Below, in pieces: positions 17,162 to 25,156 of a stretch of DNA of 64,000 nucleotides. The stretch lies in the NCBI GenBank assembly GCA_016715205.1, contig JADKBC010000049.1, forward strand, positions 62,001 to 126,000, read 5' to 3'. The DNA is from Holophaga sp. Its GTDB lineage: Bacteria > Acidobacteriota > Holophagae > Holophagales > Holophagaceae. Both the position numbers and the translations under genes were made by a program. Position 1 is the first letter of the stretch, and every line of letters begins with the position of its first letter. Below the pieces are notes generated by a model. The model was not told the DNA's origin, made no database searches, and worked only from the letters and a program-made list of their open reading frames with translations.

Positions 17162-17823
17162 CGACCGTTCATGTTCTTCTCGGCCCTCCCGGCAGCGGCA
17201 AGGGCACCCAGGCCAAGCGCCTGGTGAACAATTTCTCCTTGGTGCACCTGTCAACGGGTGATATTCTGAGAGATGCCGTCTCGAAAGGGACGGAAATTGG
17301 CCTTCGGGCCAAGGCCATCATGGCTGCAGGAAAACTCGTGGACGACGACACGGTCAATGGACTTGTCTTTGCGCGGCTGCAAGACGAAACCCAGAACGTG
17401 CTGTTCGATGGCTATCCACGGACCCTACAACAAGCCGAAGCACTTGCGGACTTCCTCTCCGCGCAGCGCATCGAGCTAGGGCTCGTGATTGATATCGAAG
17501 TCCCCGAAGAAGCATTGGAAGACCGAGTGGTAAAGCGCCGCGTGTGCAGCAATAACGCCTGTGGAGCCATCTACCACCTGGACCGTAAGCCCTCCAAGGT
17601 GGATGGAGTCTGCGATCTGTGCGGAAGTTCCCTGAAGCACCGCGCTGACGATACCGCCGAGGCCTTCAAGAGCCGGATGAAGGAGTTTTACGCAACCTTC
17701 AACCCGCTCCAGGCCTTCTACAACGGCGGTCCCAGCTATCGGCTGGTGGACGGAACCGGAATGCCGGATGACGTCTATACGACCGTAGTCAAGATCTTTG
17801 AGGCTTTTGAGGAGCACGCTTGA
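17158..17823 (+). CDS. adk: Adenylate kinase, zinc-lid type
   Basis: 221 residues. The P-loop GPPGSGKGTQ is at residues 9-18, with STGDILRDAV and FDGYPRTLQQA after it. The lid carries four cysteines in CSNNAC and CDLC, the zinc-binding lid known from Gram-positive and some other Adks. It interconverts AMP, ADP and ATP. The start overlaps the secY stop (ATGA), and the stop overlaps the infA start. No map gene lies between adk and infA, unlike many bacteria. Confidence 0.96.
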   Translation: MTTVHVLLGPPGSGKGTQAKRLVNNFSLVHLSTGDILRDAVSKGTEIGLRAKAIMAAGKLVDDDTVNGLVFARLQDETQNVLFDGYPRTLQQAEALADFLSAQRIELGLVIDIEVPEEALEDRVVKRRVCSNNACGAIYHLDRKPSKVDGVCDLCGSSLKHRADDTAEAFKSRMKEFYATFNPLQAFYNGGPSYRLVDGTGMPDDVYTTVVKIFEAFEEHA

Positions 17824-18038
17824 GCAAGGAAGAAGCCATTGAGCTTGAAGCCACTGTCGTGGAATCCCTTCCCAACGCGGTCTTCCGTGTTGAGCTTGAG
17901 AACAAACACCAAGTGCTTGCGCACATCAGTGGCAAGATGCGCAAAAATTTCATCCGCATCCTTCCCGGTGACCGCGTTCTTGTCGAAGTCACTCCTTACG
18001 ACCTGACTCGAGGTCGCATCATCTACCGATTCAAGTAA
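17820..18038 (+). CDS. infA: Translation initiation factor IF-1
   Basis: 72 residues, the usual length, with the OB-fold pattern VVESLPNAVFRVELENKHQVLAHISGK and PYDLTRGRIIYR. It occupies the A site during initiation. The start codon is TTG at 17820-17822, overlapping the adk stop TGA; GAGGAGCAC just upstream serves as ribosome-binding site. This is the only frame position giving the family N-terminus SKEEAIE. Confidence 0.95.
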   Translation: MSKEEAIELEATVVESLPNAVFRVELENKHQVLAHISGKMRKNFIRILPGDRVLVEVTPYDLTRGRIIYRFK

Positions 18039-18055
18039 ACAAGCGAGAGGAAACC

Positions 18056-18172
18056 ATGAAAGTACGGCCCTCTATCAAGAAGCTGTGCGAACACTGCAAA
18101 GTGGTCCGGCGTGAAGGCATCATTCGGGTCATTTGCAAGAAGAACCCCAAGCACAAGCAGCGTCAGGGTTAA
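18056..18172 (+). CDS. rpmJ: 50S ribosomal protein L36 (zinc-binding)
   Basis: 38 codons translate to MKVRPSIKKLCEHCKVVRRE... ending KHKQRQG, the standard bacterial L36. Cys11, Cys14, Cys27 and His33 form the zinc site, so this is the C+ form. GAGAGGAAACC precedes ATG 18056. It lies between infA and rpsM as in most bacteria. Confidence 0.97.
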   Translation: MKVRPSIKKLCEHCKVVRREGIIRVICKKNPKHKQRQG

Positions 18173-18181
18173 GGAGACGAC

Positions 18182-18550
18182 ATGGCACGTATCTCAGGTA
18201 TTGATCTGCCCGTCGGCAAGCGCATTGAAATTGCGCTGACCTATATTTTCGGTATCGGCCGGGCCAAGGCCCACAGCATCCTAAGCCGCGCCAAGGTTGA
18301 TTTCGGCACCAAGGTGCGCGATCTCACCGAGGATGAAGTTGGTCGTATTCGTCGCGTCATCACCACCGAAGAAACGGTGGAAGGTGATCTGCGCAAGAAC
18401 ATCGGCCTCGACATCAAGCGTCTTATGGATATCGGCTGCTACCGAGGTATCAGGCACCGCAAGGGCCTGCCCTGCCGCGGACAGCGCACGCACACCAACG
18501 CCCGCACCCGCAAGGGCAAGCGGAAGACCGTCGCCGGCAAAAAGAAGTAA
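18182..18550 (+). CDS. rpsM: 30S ribosomal protein S13
   Basis: 122 residues: MARISGIDLPVGKRIEIALT, the helix-two-turn-helix region, and the C-terminal RGIRHRKGLPCRGQRTHTNA tail that contacts P-site tRNA. AAGGAGACGAC precedes ATG 18182. First gene of the alpha-operon section. Confidence 0.97.
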   Translation: MARISGIDLPVGKRIEIALTYIFGIGRAKAHSILSRAKVDFGTKVRDLTEDEVGRIRRVITTEETVEGDLRKNIGLDIKRLMDIGCYRGIRHRKGLPCRGQRTHTNARTRKGKRKTVAGKKK

Positions 18551-18564
18551 GTTGAGGAACTGAC

Positions 18565-18972
18565 ATGGCCAAGACCCAGTCCAAGACCGCCGGAAAGAAG
18601 GTGGTCAAAAAGAAGGAAAAGAAGAACGTTCCGCACGGGATTGCCCACGTGCAGGCGTCTTTCAACAATACAATCATCTCCATCTCTGACCCGATGGGGA
18701 ACATGCTCTGCTGGGCTTCCAGCGGAAACCAGAACTTCCGTGGCACCCGCAAGGGCACGCCCTTCGCTGCCCAGATTGCTTCCGGAGTGGCTGCTGAAGC
18801 CGCCAAAGAGCACGGCGTCCGTTCCGTTGACGTCCGCGTCAAAGGGCCCGGCGCTGGTCGTGAGAGCGCCATTCGCGCCCTCAACGCCGCTGGTATTTCG
18901 GTGACTAGCATCCGCGACGTCACCCCCATCCCCCACAACGGTTGCCGGCCCCCCAAGCGGCGCCGGGTTTAA
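18565..18972 (+). CDS. rpsK: 30S ribosomal protein S11
   Basis: 135 residues. A Lys-rich N-terminus precedes GIAHVQASFNNTIISISDP, GTRKGTPFAAQIA and the C-terminal HNGCRPPKRRRV, all S11 signatures. It forms the platform near the E site with S18 and S21. GTTGAGGAACTGAC precedes ATG 18565. Confidence 0.97.
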   Translation: MAKTQSKTAGKKVVKKKEKKNVPHGIAHVQASFNNTIISISDPMGNMLCWASSGNQNFRGTRKGTPFAAQIASGVAAEAAKEHGVRSVDVRVKGPGAGRESAIRALNAAGISVTSIRDVTPIPHNGCRPPKRRRV

Positions 18973-18987
18973 GAGAGGAGGAGAGAC

Positions 18988-19620
18988 ATGGCACGATATT
19001 GCGACGCCGTATGCCGCCTCTGCCGTCGCGAGGCGATGAAACTGTATCTTAAGGGTGAGCGCTGCTTCAAAGAGAAGTGCTCCTTCGAAACCCGCAAGGG
19101 TAAGATTCCCGGCCAGCATGGCGCGGGCAAAATGAAGAAGCCCACCGGTTACAGCCTGCAGCTTCGTGAGAAGCAGAAGGTAAAGCGCATCTATGGTGTG
19201 CTTGAAAAGCAGTTCCGGCTCTACTTCGAAAAGGCTGATGCCAAGAAGGGTCAGACTGGCCACAATCTGTTGGCCTTCCTGGAAAGCCGCCTGGACAACG
19301 TGATCTATCGCCTGGGCTTCACTCCCAGCCGTGCTGCCGCTCGCCAGATGGTCATGCATGGCCACATCAAGGTGAATGGCCGCCGCGTGGATGTTCCCAG
19401 TTTCCAGACCAAGAGCGGTCAAAGCATCGAGCTCTCCGAGCGCGCCCAGCAGAACGACTTCGTCAAGTCCTCTGTGGAAACGGCCGCTGGCCGTGGCATC
19501 CCCAAGTGGCTCACCCTCGACGCCGCGGCCTTCAAGGGCCAGGTGATCGCCGTTCCCACTCGTGAGGACGTGCCTTTGGAGATCAACGAGCAGCTGATCG
19601 TCGAACTGTATAGCAAGTAA
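18988..19620 (+). CDS. rpsD: 30S ribosomal protein S4 (zinc-binding form)
   Basis: 210 residues. The N-terminus MARYCDAVCRLCRREA... with later CFKEKC supplies the four-cysteine zinc site known from Thermus-type S4. The S4 RNA-binding domain follows (FLESRLDNVIYRLGFTPSRAAARQMV). It is a primary 16S assembly protein. AGAGGAGGAGAGAC precedes ATG 18988. Confidence 0.96.
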   Translation: MARYCDAVCRLCRREAMKLYLKGERCFKEKCSFETRKGKIPGQHGAGKMKKPTGYSLQLREKQKVKRIYGVLEKQFRLYFEKADAKKGQTGHNLLAFLESRLDNVIYRLGFTPSRAAARQMVMHGHIKVNGRRVDVPSFQTKSGQSIELSERAQQNDFVKSSVETAAGRGIPKWLTLDAAAFKGQVIAVPTREDVPLEINEQLIVELYSK

Positions 19621-19630
19621 GGGGACCAGG

Positions 19631-20602
19631 ATGCTGAACATCAGCGATTTCCAGCGCCCGCGATTCGCGGAGGTCAATGCGGCCACCAAGACGGAGAAGT
19701 TCGGCGAATACGTCGCCTATCCGTTCGAAAGGGGTTTCGCGACGACCGCTGGCCACGCGCTCCGACGTGTGCTGCTCAGCAGCATTCGCGGCGCGACCGT
19801 GACCAACGTCCGCGTCAAGGGCGTGCAGCACGAATTCACCACCCTTCCGGGTGTGTGGGAAGACATCACGCATATCCTCCTGAACCTGAAGGAAATCCCT
19901 TTCCGCCTTCACAATGCCGAATCCGCCGTGGTGGTCCTCCGCCACAAGGGCGCCGGTGTGGTCAAGTCCGGCATGGTTCAGACCAATCAATATGTGGAAG
20001 TTCTGGATCCCGATGTTCACATTGCCACCCTCGGTGAGGACGGCGAACTGGAGATCGAGATTCAGGTCCGCAGCGGCCGTGGGTTCATTACCGCCGACCG
20101 CAACCTCGACGAGAAGCTTGGCCTTGGCTGGATTCCCTTGGATTCCAATCACAGCCCCATCAGCCGCGTGAACTACGTGGTTGAACCCGCTCGCGTGGGT
20201 CACAGCACCGATTACGAAAAACTCACCCTGCAGGTTTGGACCAACGGCACCGTGGACCCCAAGGATGCCGTCAGCGACGCCGCCTTGATTCTCCGCGAGC
20301 ACTTCCTCATCTTTGCCCAGCAGGACGAGCAGGCCGTTGAAGTTGAGCCTGGGCAGACCATTCTCAGCACCGAGAGTGTCAACAACATGCTGGGCAAGTC
20401 TGTCGAGGAGCTTGAGCTTTCCGTGCGCGCCAACAATTGCCTGCGGAATGCGAACATCACCACCATTGGTGAGCTCGTTCAGCGGACCGAAGCCGAATTG
20501 ATGAAGACCAAGAATTTCGGCAAAAAGTCCCTGCAGGAAATCAAGGATGAGCTGGCGCGTATTGGCCTCTCCCTTGGCATGCGTATCGAGCAAGAAGTCT
20601 GA
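19631..20602 (+). CDS. rpoA: DNA-directed RNA polymerase subunit alpha
   Basis: 323 residues. The N-terminal domain shows PFERGFATTAGHALRRVLLSS and HEFTTLPGVWEDITHILLNLK. The C-terminal domain (about residues 255-320) has ELSVRANNCLRNANITTIGELV and NFGKKSLQEIKDELA for UP-element and activator contacts. AAGGGGACCAGG precedes ATG 19631. Confidence 0.97.
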   Translation: MLNISDFQRPRFAEVNAATKTEKFGEYVAYPFERGFATTAGHALRRVLLSSIRGATVTNVRVKGVQHEFTTLPGVWEDITHILLNLKEIPFRLHNAESAVVVLRHKGAGVVKSGMVQTNQYVEVLDPDVHIATLGEDGELEIEIQVRSGRGFITADRNLDEKLGLGWIPLDSNHSPISRVNYVVEPARVGHSTDYEKLTLQVWTNGTVDPKDAVSDAALILREHFLIFAQQDEQAVEVEPGQTILSTESVNNMLGKSVEELELSVRANNCLRNANITTIGELVQRTEAELMKTKNFGKKSLQEIKDELARIGLSLGMRIEQEV

Positions 20603-20627
20603 CCAGGAAGTCTAAGGAGTCGCCACC

Positions 20628-21068
20628 ATGCGTCACAATGTTGCCGGCAAGCGCCTGGGCCGTAATACCAACCAGCGCAAGGCCCTCATGAAGAACCTCG
20701 CCACCTCGCTCCTTCAGAACGAGCGCATCGAGACCACCATCGTGAAGGCCAAGGAACTCCGCCGCTACGTGGAGCCCTTCATTACCCTCGCAAAGACCGA
20801 TACCGTGGCCAATCGTCGTCTTGCCATGGCCCGTTTGGGCTCCAAGACGGTGGTTCAGAAGATTTTCTCTCCTGAATTCCGAGCTCGTTTCACGGAGCGC
20901 CCCGGTGGGTATACCCGCATTCTCAAGGGAATGGTGGGTGGCCCCGGTCGCAAGCCTGGTTTCGCCAGCAGCCAGTTCCGTCTGGGTGATGGGGCCGAAA
21001 TGGCCATCATCGAACTTGTGGATTATGTTCTGCCCGAACCCAAGGCTGTAGAGGAAAGCGCCGAGTAA
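20628..21068 (+). CDS. rplQ: 50S ribosomal protein L17
   Basis: 146 residues: MRHNVAGKRLGRNTNQRKAL, NLATSLLQNERIETTIVKAKELR and the C-terminal GGYTRILKGMVGGPGRKPG block of L17, with a short acidic tail. CTAAGGAGTCGCCACC precedes ATG 20628. Last gene of the super-operon, closed by a strong terminator. Confidence 0.97.
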   Translation: MRHNVAGKRLGRNTNQRKALMKNLATSLLQNERIETTIVKAKELRRYVEPFITLAKTDTVANRRLAMARLGSKTVVQKIFSPEFRARFTERPGGYTRILKGMVGGPGRKPGFASSQFRLGDGAEMAIIELVDYVLPEPKAVEESAE

Positions 21069-21081
21069 TGTTCTCGGTTCT

Positions 21082-21115
21082 ACAAAAAAGCGCCCCGATT
21101 GGGGCGCTTTTTTGT
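21082..21115 (+). terminator. Strong bidirectional terminator after rplQ
   Basis: A 15-bp perfect stem (ACAAAAAAGCGCCCC / GGGGCGCTTTTTTGT) with loop GATT has A- and T-tracts on both sides. It lies between the convergent rplQ and purA and can serve both. Confidence 0.92.
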
Positions 21116-21130
21116 ATCCATAGAGATGAT

Positions 21131-22441
21131 TCAGATCATTCCTTCGAGGAAGAGACCTGGCCATGCAAAGCCCTCGTCTCGATCGGGGCCGGTGCTGAGG
21201 TAGGCGATGGGAGCTTCGGCGGCCTCCATGAGCGCATCCAGGTAGACCCGAGCCTCCTTGGGTAGATCCGCGAGGGCACGGACGCCACGGGTGGCCTGGG
21301 ACCAGCCTTTGAACATTCGCACTTCGGGTTTCACGCCGAGCCAGTCCTGGGCACAGGAAGGGAGGCTGGTCAGCACTTCACCGTGGCTGTTGCGGTAGCC
21401 CGTCACCAGGCCGACTTCCTCGAACCCATCCATCACGTCTAGCTTCATGAGGCCAAGGCCATCGGCGCCATTGGTGCGAACCGCGTGGCGGGTGATGGGC
21501 GCATCAAACCAGCCGCATCGCCGCGGTCGCCCCGTCGTGGTGCCAAATTCCCGGCCCACTTCGCGCAGGCGATCACCCGTAGCGTCGAGCAATTCTGATG
21601 GCATGGGGCCAGCCCCTACTCGGGTCGTGTAGGCCTTGGCCACGCCGATTACCTTGCCTAGGGATTTCGGAGAAAGGCCGGTGCCCGTAAAAAGTCCACC
21701 AATGCTGCAGTTGGAACTGGTGACGAAAGGGTAGGTGCCGTGGTCAATGTCCAGGAGGGTCGCCTGGGCACCTTCGAAAAGAATGGCTTCGCCGCGCGCT
21801 TCGGCATTCATCAAATGAGCTTGCGTATCGCCAATCCTGGCCAGGAGAGGTTGTGCCCAGGCTTGGAGTTGCGACGCAATGGCCTCCAGGGAGGGTAGGG
21901 CAGCATCGGGGCCCAACAGGATGCAAACCTCGTTGTAGCCGGGACGCATGCGATCCATCAGGGTCTCAGGATGTTTCAAATCACCCATTCGAACGCCCAT
22001 CCGGGCCGCTTTCATCTCGTAGGCGGGGCCAATGCCGCGGCCGGTGGTGCCGATCTTGTTGACGCCCGCACCGCCCTCTCGCCATTGATCCAAGGCAATA
22101 TGATGGGGAAGGATGATGTGGGCCTTTTCGGAAATCAGGAGGCGATCGGTTACATCGATGCCCCGCTGGAGCAACCGATCAAGTTCCTGGCGAAAGACTT
22201 CCAGGTTGAGTAATACCCCGGAGCCGACCACCAGAAAACATTCTGGGTGCAGGGCGCCGCTGGGCACCTGGTGAAGGGCTATGCTCTGGCCATTCACCAC
22301 TACCGTGTGACCGGCATTGTTCCCACCCTGGAAACGGACAACCTGCTGGAACCGTGCACTGAGCAGGTCCACCAGCTTGCCTTTGCCCTCATCGCCCCAT
22401 TGGAGTCCAAGAATGGCGAGGTTCCGAGAAGGTTGCGTCAT
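21131..22441 (-). CDS. purA: Adenylosuccinate synthetase
   Basis: 436 residues, full length. The GTP-binding signature GLQWGDEGKGKLVD lies near the N-terminus, followed by QGGNNAGHTVVV and, later, KVIGVAKAYTTRVGAGPMPSEL. It joins IMP and aspartate using GTP in AMP synthesis. The gene faces rplQ across the terminator and is divergent from clpC, with 160 bases between the starts that contain an inverted repeat. Confidence 0.96.
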   Translation of the reverse strand: MTQPSRNLAILGLQWGDEGKGKLVDLLSARFQQVVRFQGGNNAGHTVVVNGQSIALHQVPSGALHPECFLVVGSGVLLNLEVFRQELDRLLQRGIDVTDRLLISEKAHIILPHHIALDQWREGGAGVNKIGTTGRGIGPAYEMKAARMGVRMGDLKHPETLMDRMRPGYNEVCILLGPDAALPSLEAIASQLQAWAQPLLARIGDTQAHLMNAEARGEAILFEGAQATLLDIDHGTYPFVTSSNCSIGGLFTGTGLSPKSLGKVIGVAKAYTTRVGAGPMPSELLDATGDRLREVGREFGTTTGRPRRCGWFDAPITRHAVRTNGADGLGLMKLDVMDGFEEVGLVTGYRNSHGEVLTSLPSCAQDWLGVKPEVRMFKGWSQATRGVRALADLPKEARVYLDALMEAAEAPIAYLSTGPDRDEGFAWPGLFLEGMI

Positions 22442-22452
22442 GACAGGCTCCC

Positions 22453-22524
22453 AACCATCAAGACTAACGCCTGGAACGGATTCTTCCCACCAGCAATTAG
22501 CAGGGAAGGACAGCCTTGATGGTT
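22453..22524. promoter_or_regulatory. Inverted repeat in the purA-clpC divergent promoter region
   Basis: AACCATCAAG (22453-22462) and its exact reverse complement CTTGATGGTT (22515-22524) are 52 bases apart. A spaced 10-bp inverted repeat between divergent genes could be an operator pair; this is inference only. Confidence 0.35.
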
Positions 22525-22534
22525 AGGGTTAATC

Positions 22535-22564
22535 TTGAGGCAGTCCGGGCGGAGACCCCAATAT
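22535..22564 (+). promoter_or_regulatory. Candidate clpC promoter
   Basis: TTGAGG (22535-22540) and CAATAT (22559-22564) are 18 bases apart. If used, the -10 box overlaps the upstream ATG at 22563 and transcription starts near 22571, which supports GTG 22602 as the clpC start. Confidence 0.4.
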
Positions 22565-22601
22565 GGGGCCGCTGTTCCAGGCCGCAATCCCCGGGGGAAA
22601 C

Positions 22602-25046
22602 GTGTTTGAAAAGTTCACCGAAAAAGCTCGCCGTGTGATGTTTTTCGCAAGGTACGAAGCCAGCCAGTTCGGGGCCGAAAGTATCGGCAGTGGCCATCTG
22701 CTGCTGGGCCTGTTGCGGGAGGCGGAAAAAACCTCCACCGGACTCCTGGAACGAATGGGCGTGCAGAGCAGCCTGCTGAGGGAACGTCTCATCGCCGCCC
22801 TCACGCCTCGCGACCGAAAAATCACCCCAAGTTCCACCAGCATTGATATTCCGATGGAGGAGGAGGTTAAGCGCATCCTCCAGCACGCCGCCAGTGAAAG
22901 CACCAAGCTCAATCACAAAAACGTGGGTGCTGAGCATCTCTTGCTGGGCATGCTGAAGGAAGACCAGTCCCTGGCTGGACGCCTGTTGAAGGAAATGGGG
23001 GCAGACCTCATCGCCGCCAAGGAAATCCTGCTCGAGGCCACCAAGGAAGAAAAGATCTCCAAGAAGAAGAAGGAGCATCCGCTGCTCTCCGAATTTGCAC
23101 GCAACCTCTCCGAACTGGCGGAGCGGGGCATTTTCGATAACCTCATCGGTCGGGAGATGGAGATTGAGCGCATCATCCAGATCCTCAGCCGTCGCCGCAA
23201 GAATAACCCGATCCTGTTGGGCGAAGCGGGGGTGGGCAAGACGGCCATTGTCGAAGGGTTGGCGCAGCGCATTCACGAGGGCAACGTACCCCCAAGCCTC
23301 GCGGACAAGCGGATCTACGCGCTGGATTTAAGCCTTGTGGTCGCGGGCACCAAGTATCGCGGGCAGTTCGAAGAGCGTCTGAAATCCATCATTCAGGAGG
23401 CTTCCAAGGACACCGCGGTGGTCCTGTTCATCGATGAGATCCATAGCATCATCGGTACGGGCGCCGCCGAGGGCAGTCTGGATGCCGCCAACATTCTGAA
23501 GCCGGCCCTGAGTCGAGGCGAAATCCAGTGCATCGGTGCCACCACCCACAAAGAATTCGCCAAATACATCGACAAGGATCGTTCCCTGGTCAGGCGTTTC
23601 CAGCCGGTCAACGTGAACCCGCCAGACGAGGCCGAAAGCCTGCGCATCCTGGAAGGCATCCGCAGCCGGTACGAATTGTTTCATCGGGTGCGCTATGCGC
23701 CGGCCACATTGCTGGCGTCGGTGTATCTCTCCAACCGCTACATCACGGATCGCTTCCTGCCGGATAAGGCCATTGACCTGCTGGACGAAGCCGGGGCTCG
23801 GGTGAAGCTGAGGGTCGGCCCGGCCAGCACGGAATCCAATCACGTGGAAGAAGAACTGCATCGGGTCATCAACGAAATGAACGAGGCGGTGCTGAACCGG
23901 GATTTCGAACGGGCAGTGCTGCTGCGCCAGAAGGAAGTCCAACTGCGGGAGAAATCCCAGAGCACCACTCAGGAATTGAGCGAAGAGGATTACGAGCGCT
24001 TTGCCCTGGTGACTGAGCAGGATGTGGAGGACGTGGTGGCCTCCTGGACCGGTGTTCCGGTGAAAGCGTTAAAGAATGAGGAAAAGTCGAACCTTTCCCA
24101 TATGGAAGGTCGCATCAATGATCGGGTTATTGGTCAGCATGAAGCGGTTTCTGCGGTAAGCCGGGCCGTGCGGCGGGCCCGCACCGGTCTGAAAAACCCC
24201 AACCGGCCCATGGGCAGTTTCCTGTTCCTGGGGCCCACGGGTGTGGGCAAAACAGAACTAGCCAAGACCCTCGCGGCCTTCCTGTTTGGTGATCCGAAAA
24301 AGATGATCCGCTTCGATATGAGCGAGTTCATGGAGAAGCATGAGGTCTCAAAATTGCTCGGGGCCCCTCCGGGGTACGTGGGCTACGAAGAAGGCGGCCT
24401 GCTCACGGACCGAGTGCGGCGGAACCCCTATTGCGTATTGCTTTTCGATGAGGTTGAAAAGGCCCACCCGGACCTCATGAACATCCTGCTGCAAATCTTT
24501 GACGATGGCATCGCCACGGATGCCTTTGGCAATGTGGTGGATTTCAAGAACACCATCATCATCATGACCTCCAATGTGGGCAGCCGCGAGCTGCTCGCCG
24601 ACAAGAGCCTGGGCTTCATCGAACAGGACCATCGGCCCGATGCCAAGGCTGGTGATGCCCTGAAAGTGCTCAAACGCACCTTCCCTCCCGAATTCCTGAA
24701 CCGTATCGACGAGATCGTGGTGTTCAATCGCCTGGGCGACGAGGAACTCCAGAAAATCGTGCGCCTGCTCATTGCCGATCTCAATGTGACGCTCCAGAAG
24801 CACAACCTGGTGGTGGATCTTTCCGAGGCTGCGGTGGAATTTATCGTTAAAACCACAGCCAGGGATCGATCCTACGGGGCTAGACCCCTGCGTCGGGCGA
24901 TCCAGAAGCAGGTGGAAGATCCTCTGGCGGAACTCATGGTGGCCCAGGAATCGGTGCCCTCCGGAAATGTCTTTTTCGAGAAGGTGGAAGATCATCTGGT
25001 CCCAACCTTCACACCCATCGCCGAGTTGGTGACGGTGGCGAATTGA
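22602..25046 (+). CDS. clpC: ATP-dependent Clp protease ATP-binding subunit ClpC
   Basis: 814 residues. Two Clp N-terminal repeats (about residues 1-145) precede AAA module 1 with Walker A GEAGVGKT (about 207-214), a UVR-like coiled-coil insert around 430-470 (NRDFERAVLLRQKE), and AAA module 2 with GPTGVGKT (about 544-551). This layout is ClpC rather than ClpB, which has a longer middle domain. It unfolds substrates for ClpP, which is not in the window. I use GTG 22602 (GGGGGAAAC upstream, family start MFEKFTEKARRVMFFA) over ATG 22563. Confidence 0.93.
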   Translation: MFEKFTEKARRVMFFARYEASQFGAESIGSGHLLLGLLREAEKTSTGLLERMGVQSSLLRERLIAALTPRDRKITPSSTSIDIPMEEEVKRILQHAASESTKLNHKNVGAEHLLLGMLKEDQSLAGRLLKEMGADLIAAKEILLEATKEEKISKKKKEHPLLSEFARNLSELAERGIFDNLIGREMEIERIIQILSRRRKNNPILLGEAGVGKTAIVEGLAQRIHEGNVPPSLADKRIYALDLSLVVAGTKYRGQFEERLKSIIQEASKDTAVVLFIDEIHSIIGTGAAEGSLDAANILKPALSRGEIQCIGATTHKEFAKYIDKDRSLVRRFQPVNVNPPDEAESLRILEGIRSRYELFHRVRYAPATLLASVYLSNRYITDRFLPDKAIDLLDEAGARVKLRVGPASTESNHVEEELHRVINEMNEAVLNRDFERAVLLRQKEVQLREKSQSTTQELSEEDYERFALVTEQDVEDVVASWTGVPVKALKNEEKSNLSHMEGRINDRVIGQHEAVSAVSRAVRRARTGLKNPNRPMGSFLFLGPTGVGKTELAKTLAAFLFGDPKKMIRFDMSEFMEKHEVSKLLGAPPGYVGYEEGGLLTDRVRRNPYCVLLFDEVEKAHPDLMNILLQIFDDGIATDAFGNVVDFKNTIIIMTSNVGSRELLADKSLGFIEQDHRPDAKAGDALKVLKRTFPPEFLNRIDEIVVFNRLGDEELQKIVRLLIADLNVTLQKHNLVVDLSEAAVEFIVKTTARDRSYGARPLRRAIQKQVEDPLAELMVAQESVPSGNVFFEKVEDHLVPTFTPIAELVTVAN

Positions 25047-25156
25047 AGTGAACCCTTTTGTCCAGGAACGCACCTAGAATAAAAGAACGGAGCGCCTCTC
25101 TCATACGGGGGTCGGTGGCTTCCTGACGAACGAAACCTTTTGGCCCTGGATCCTTA

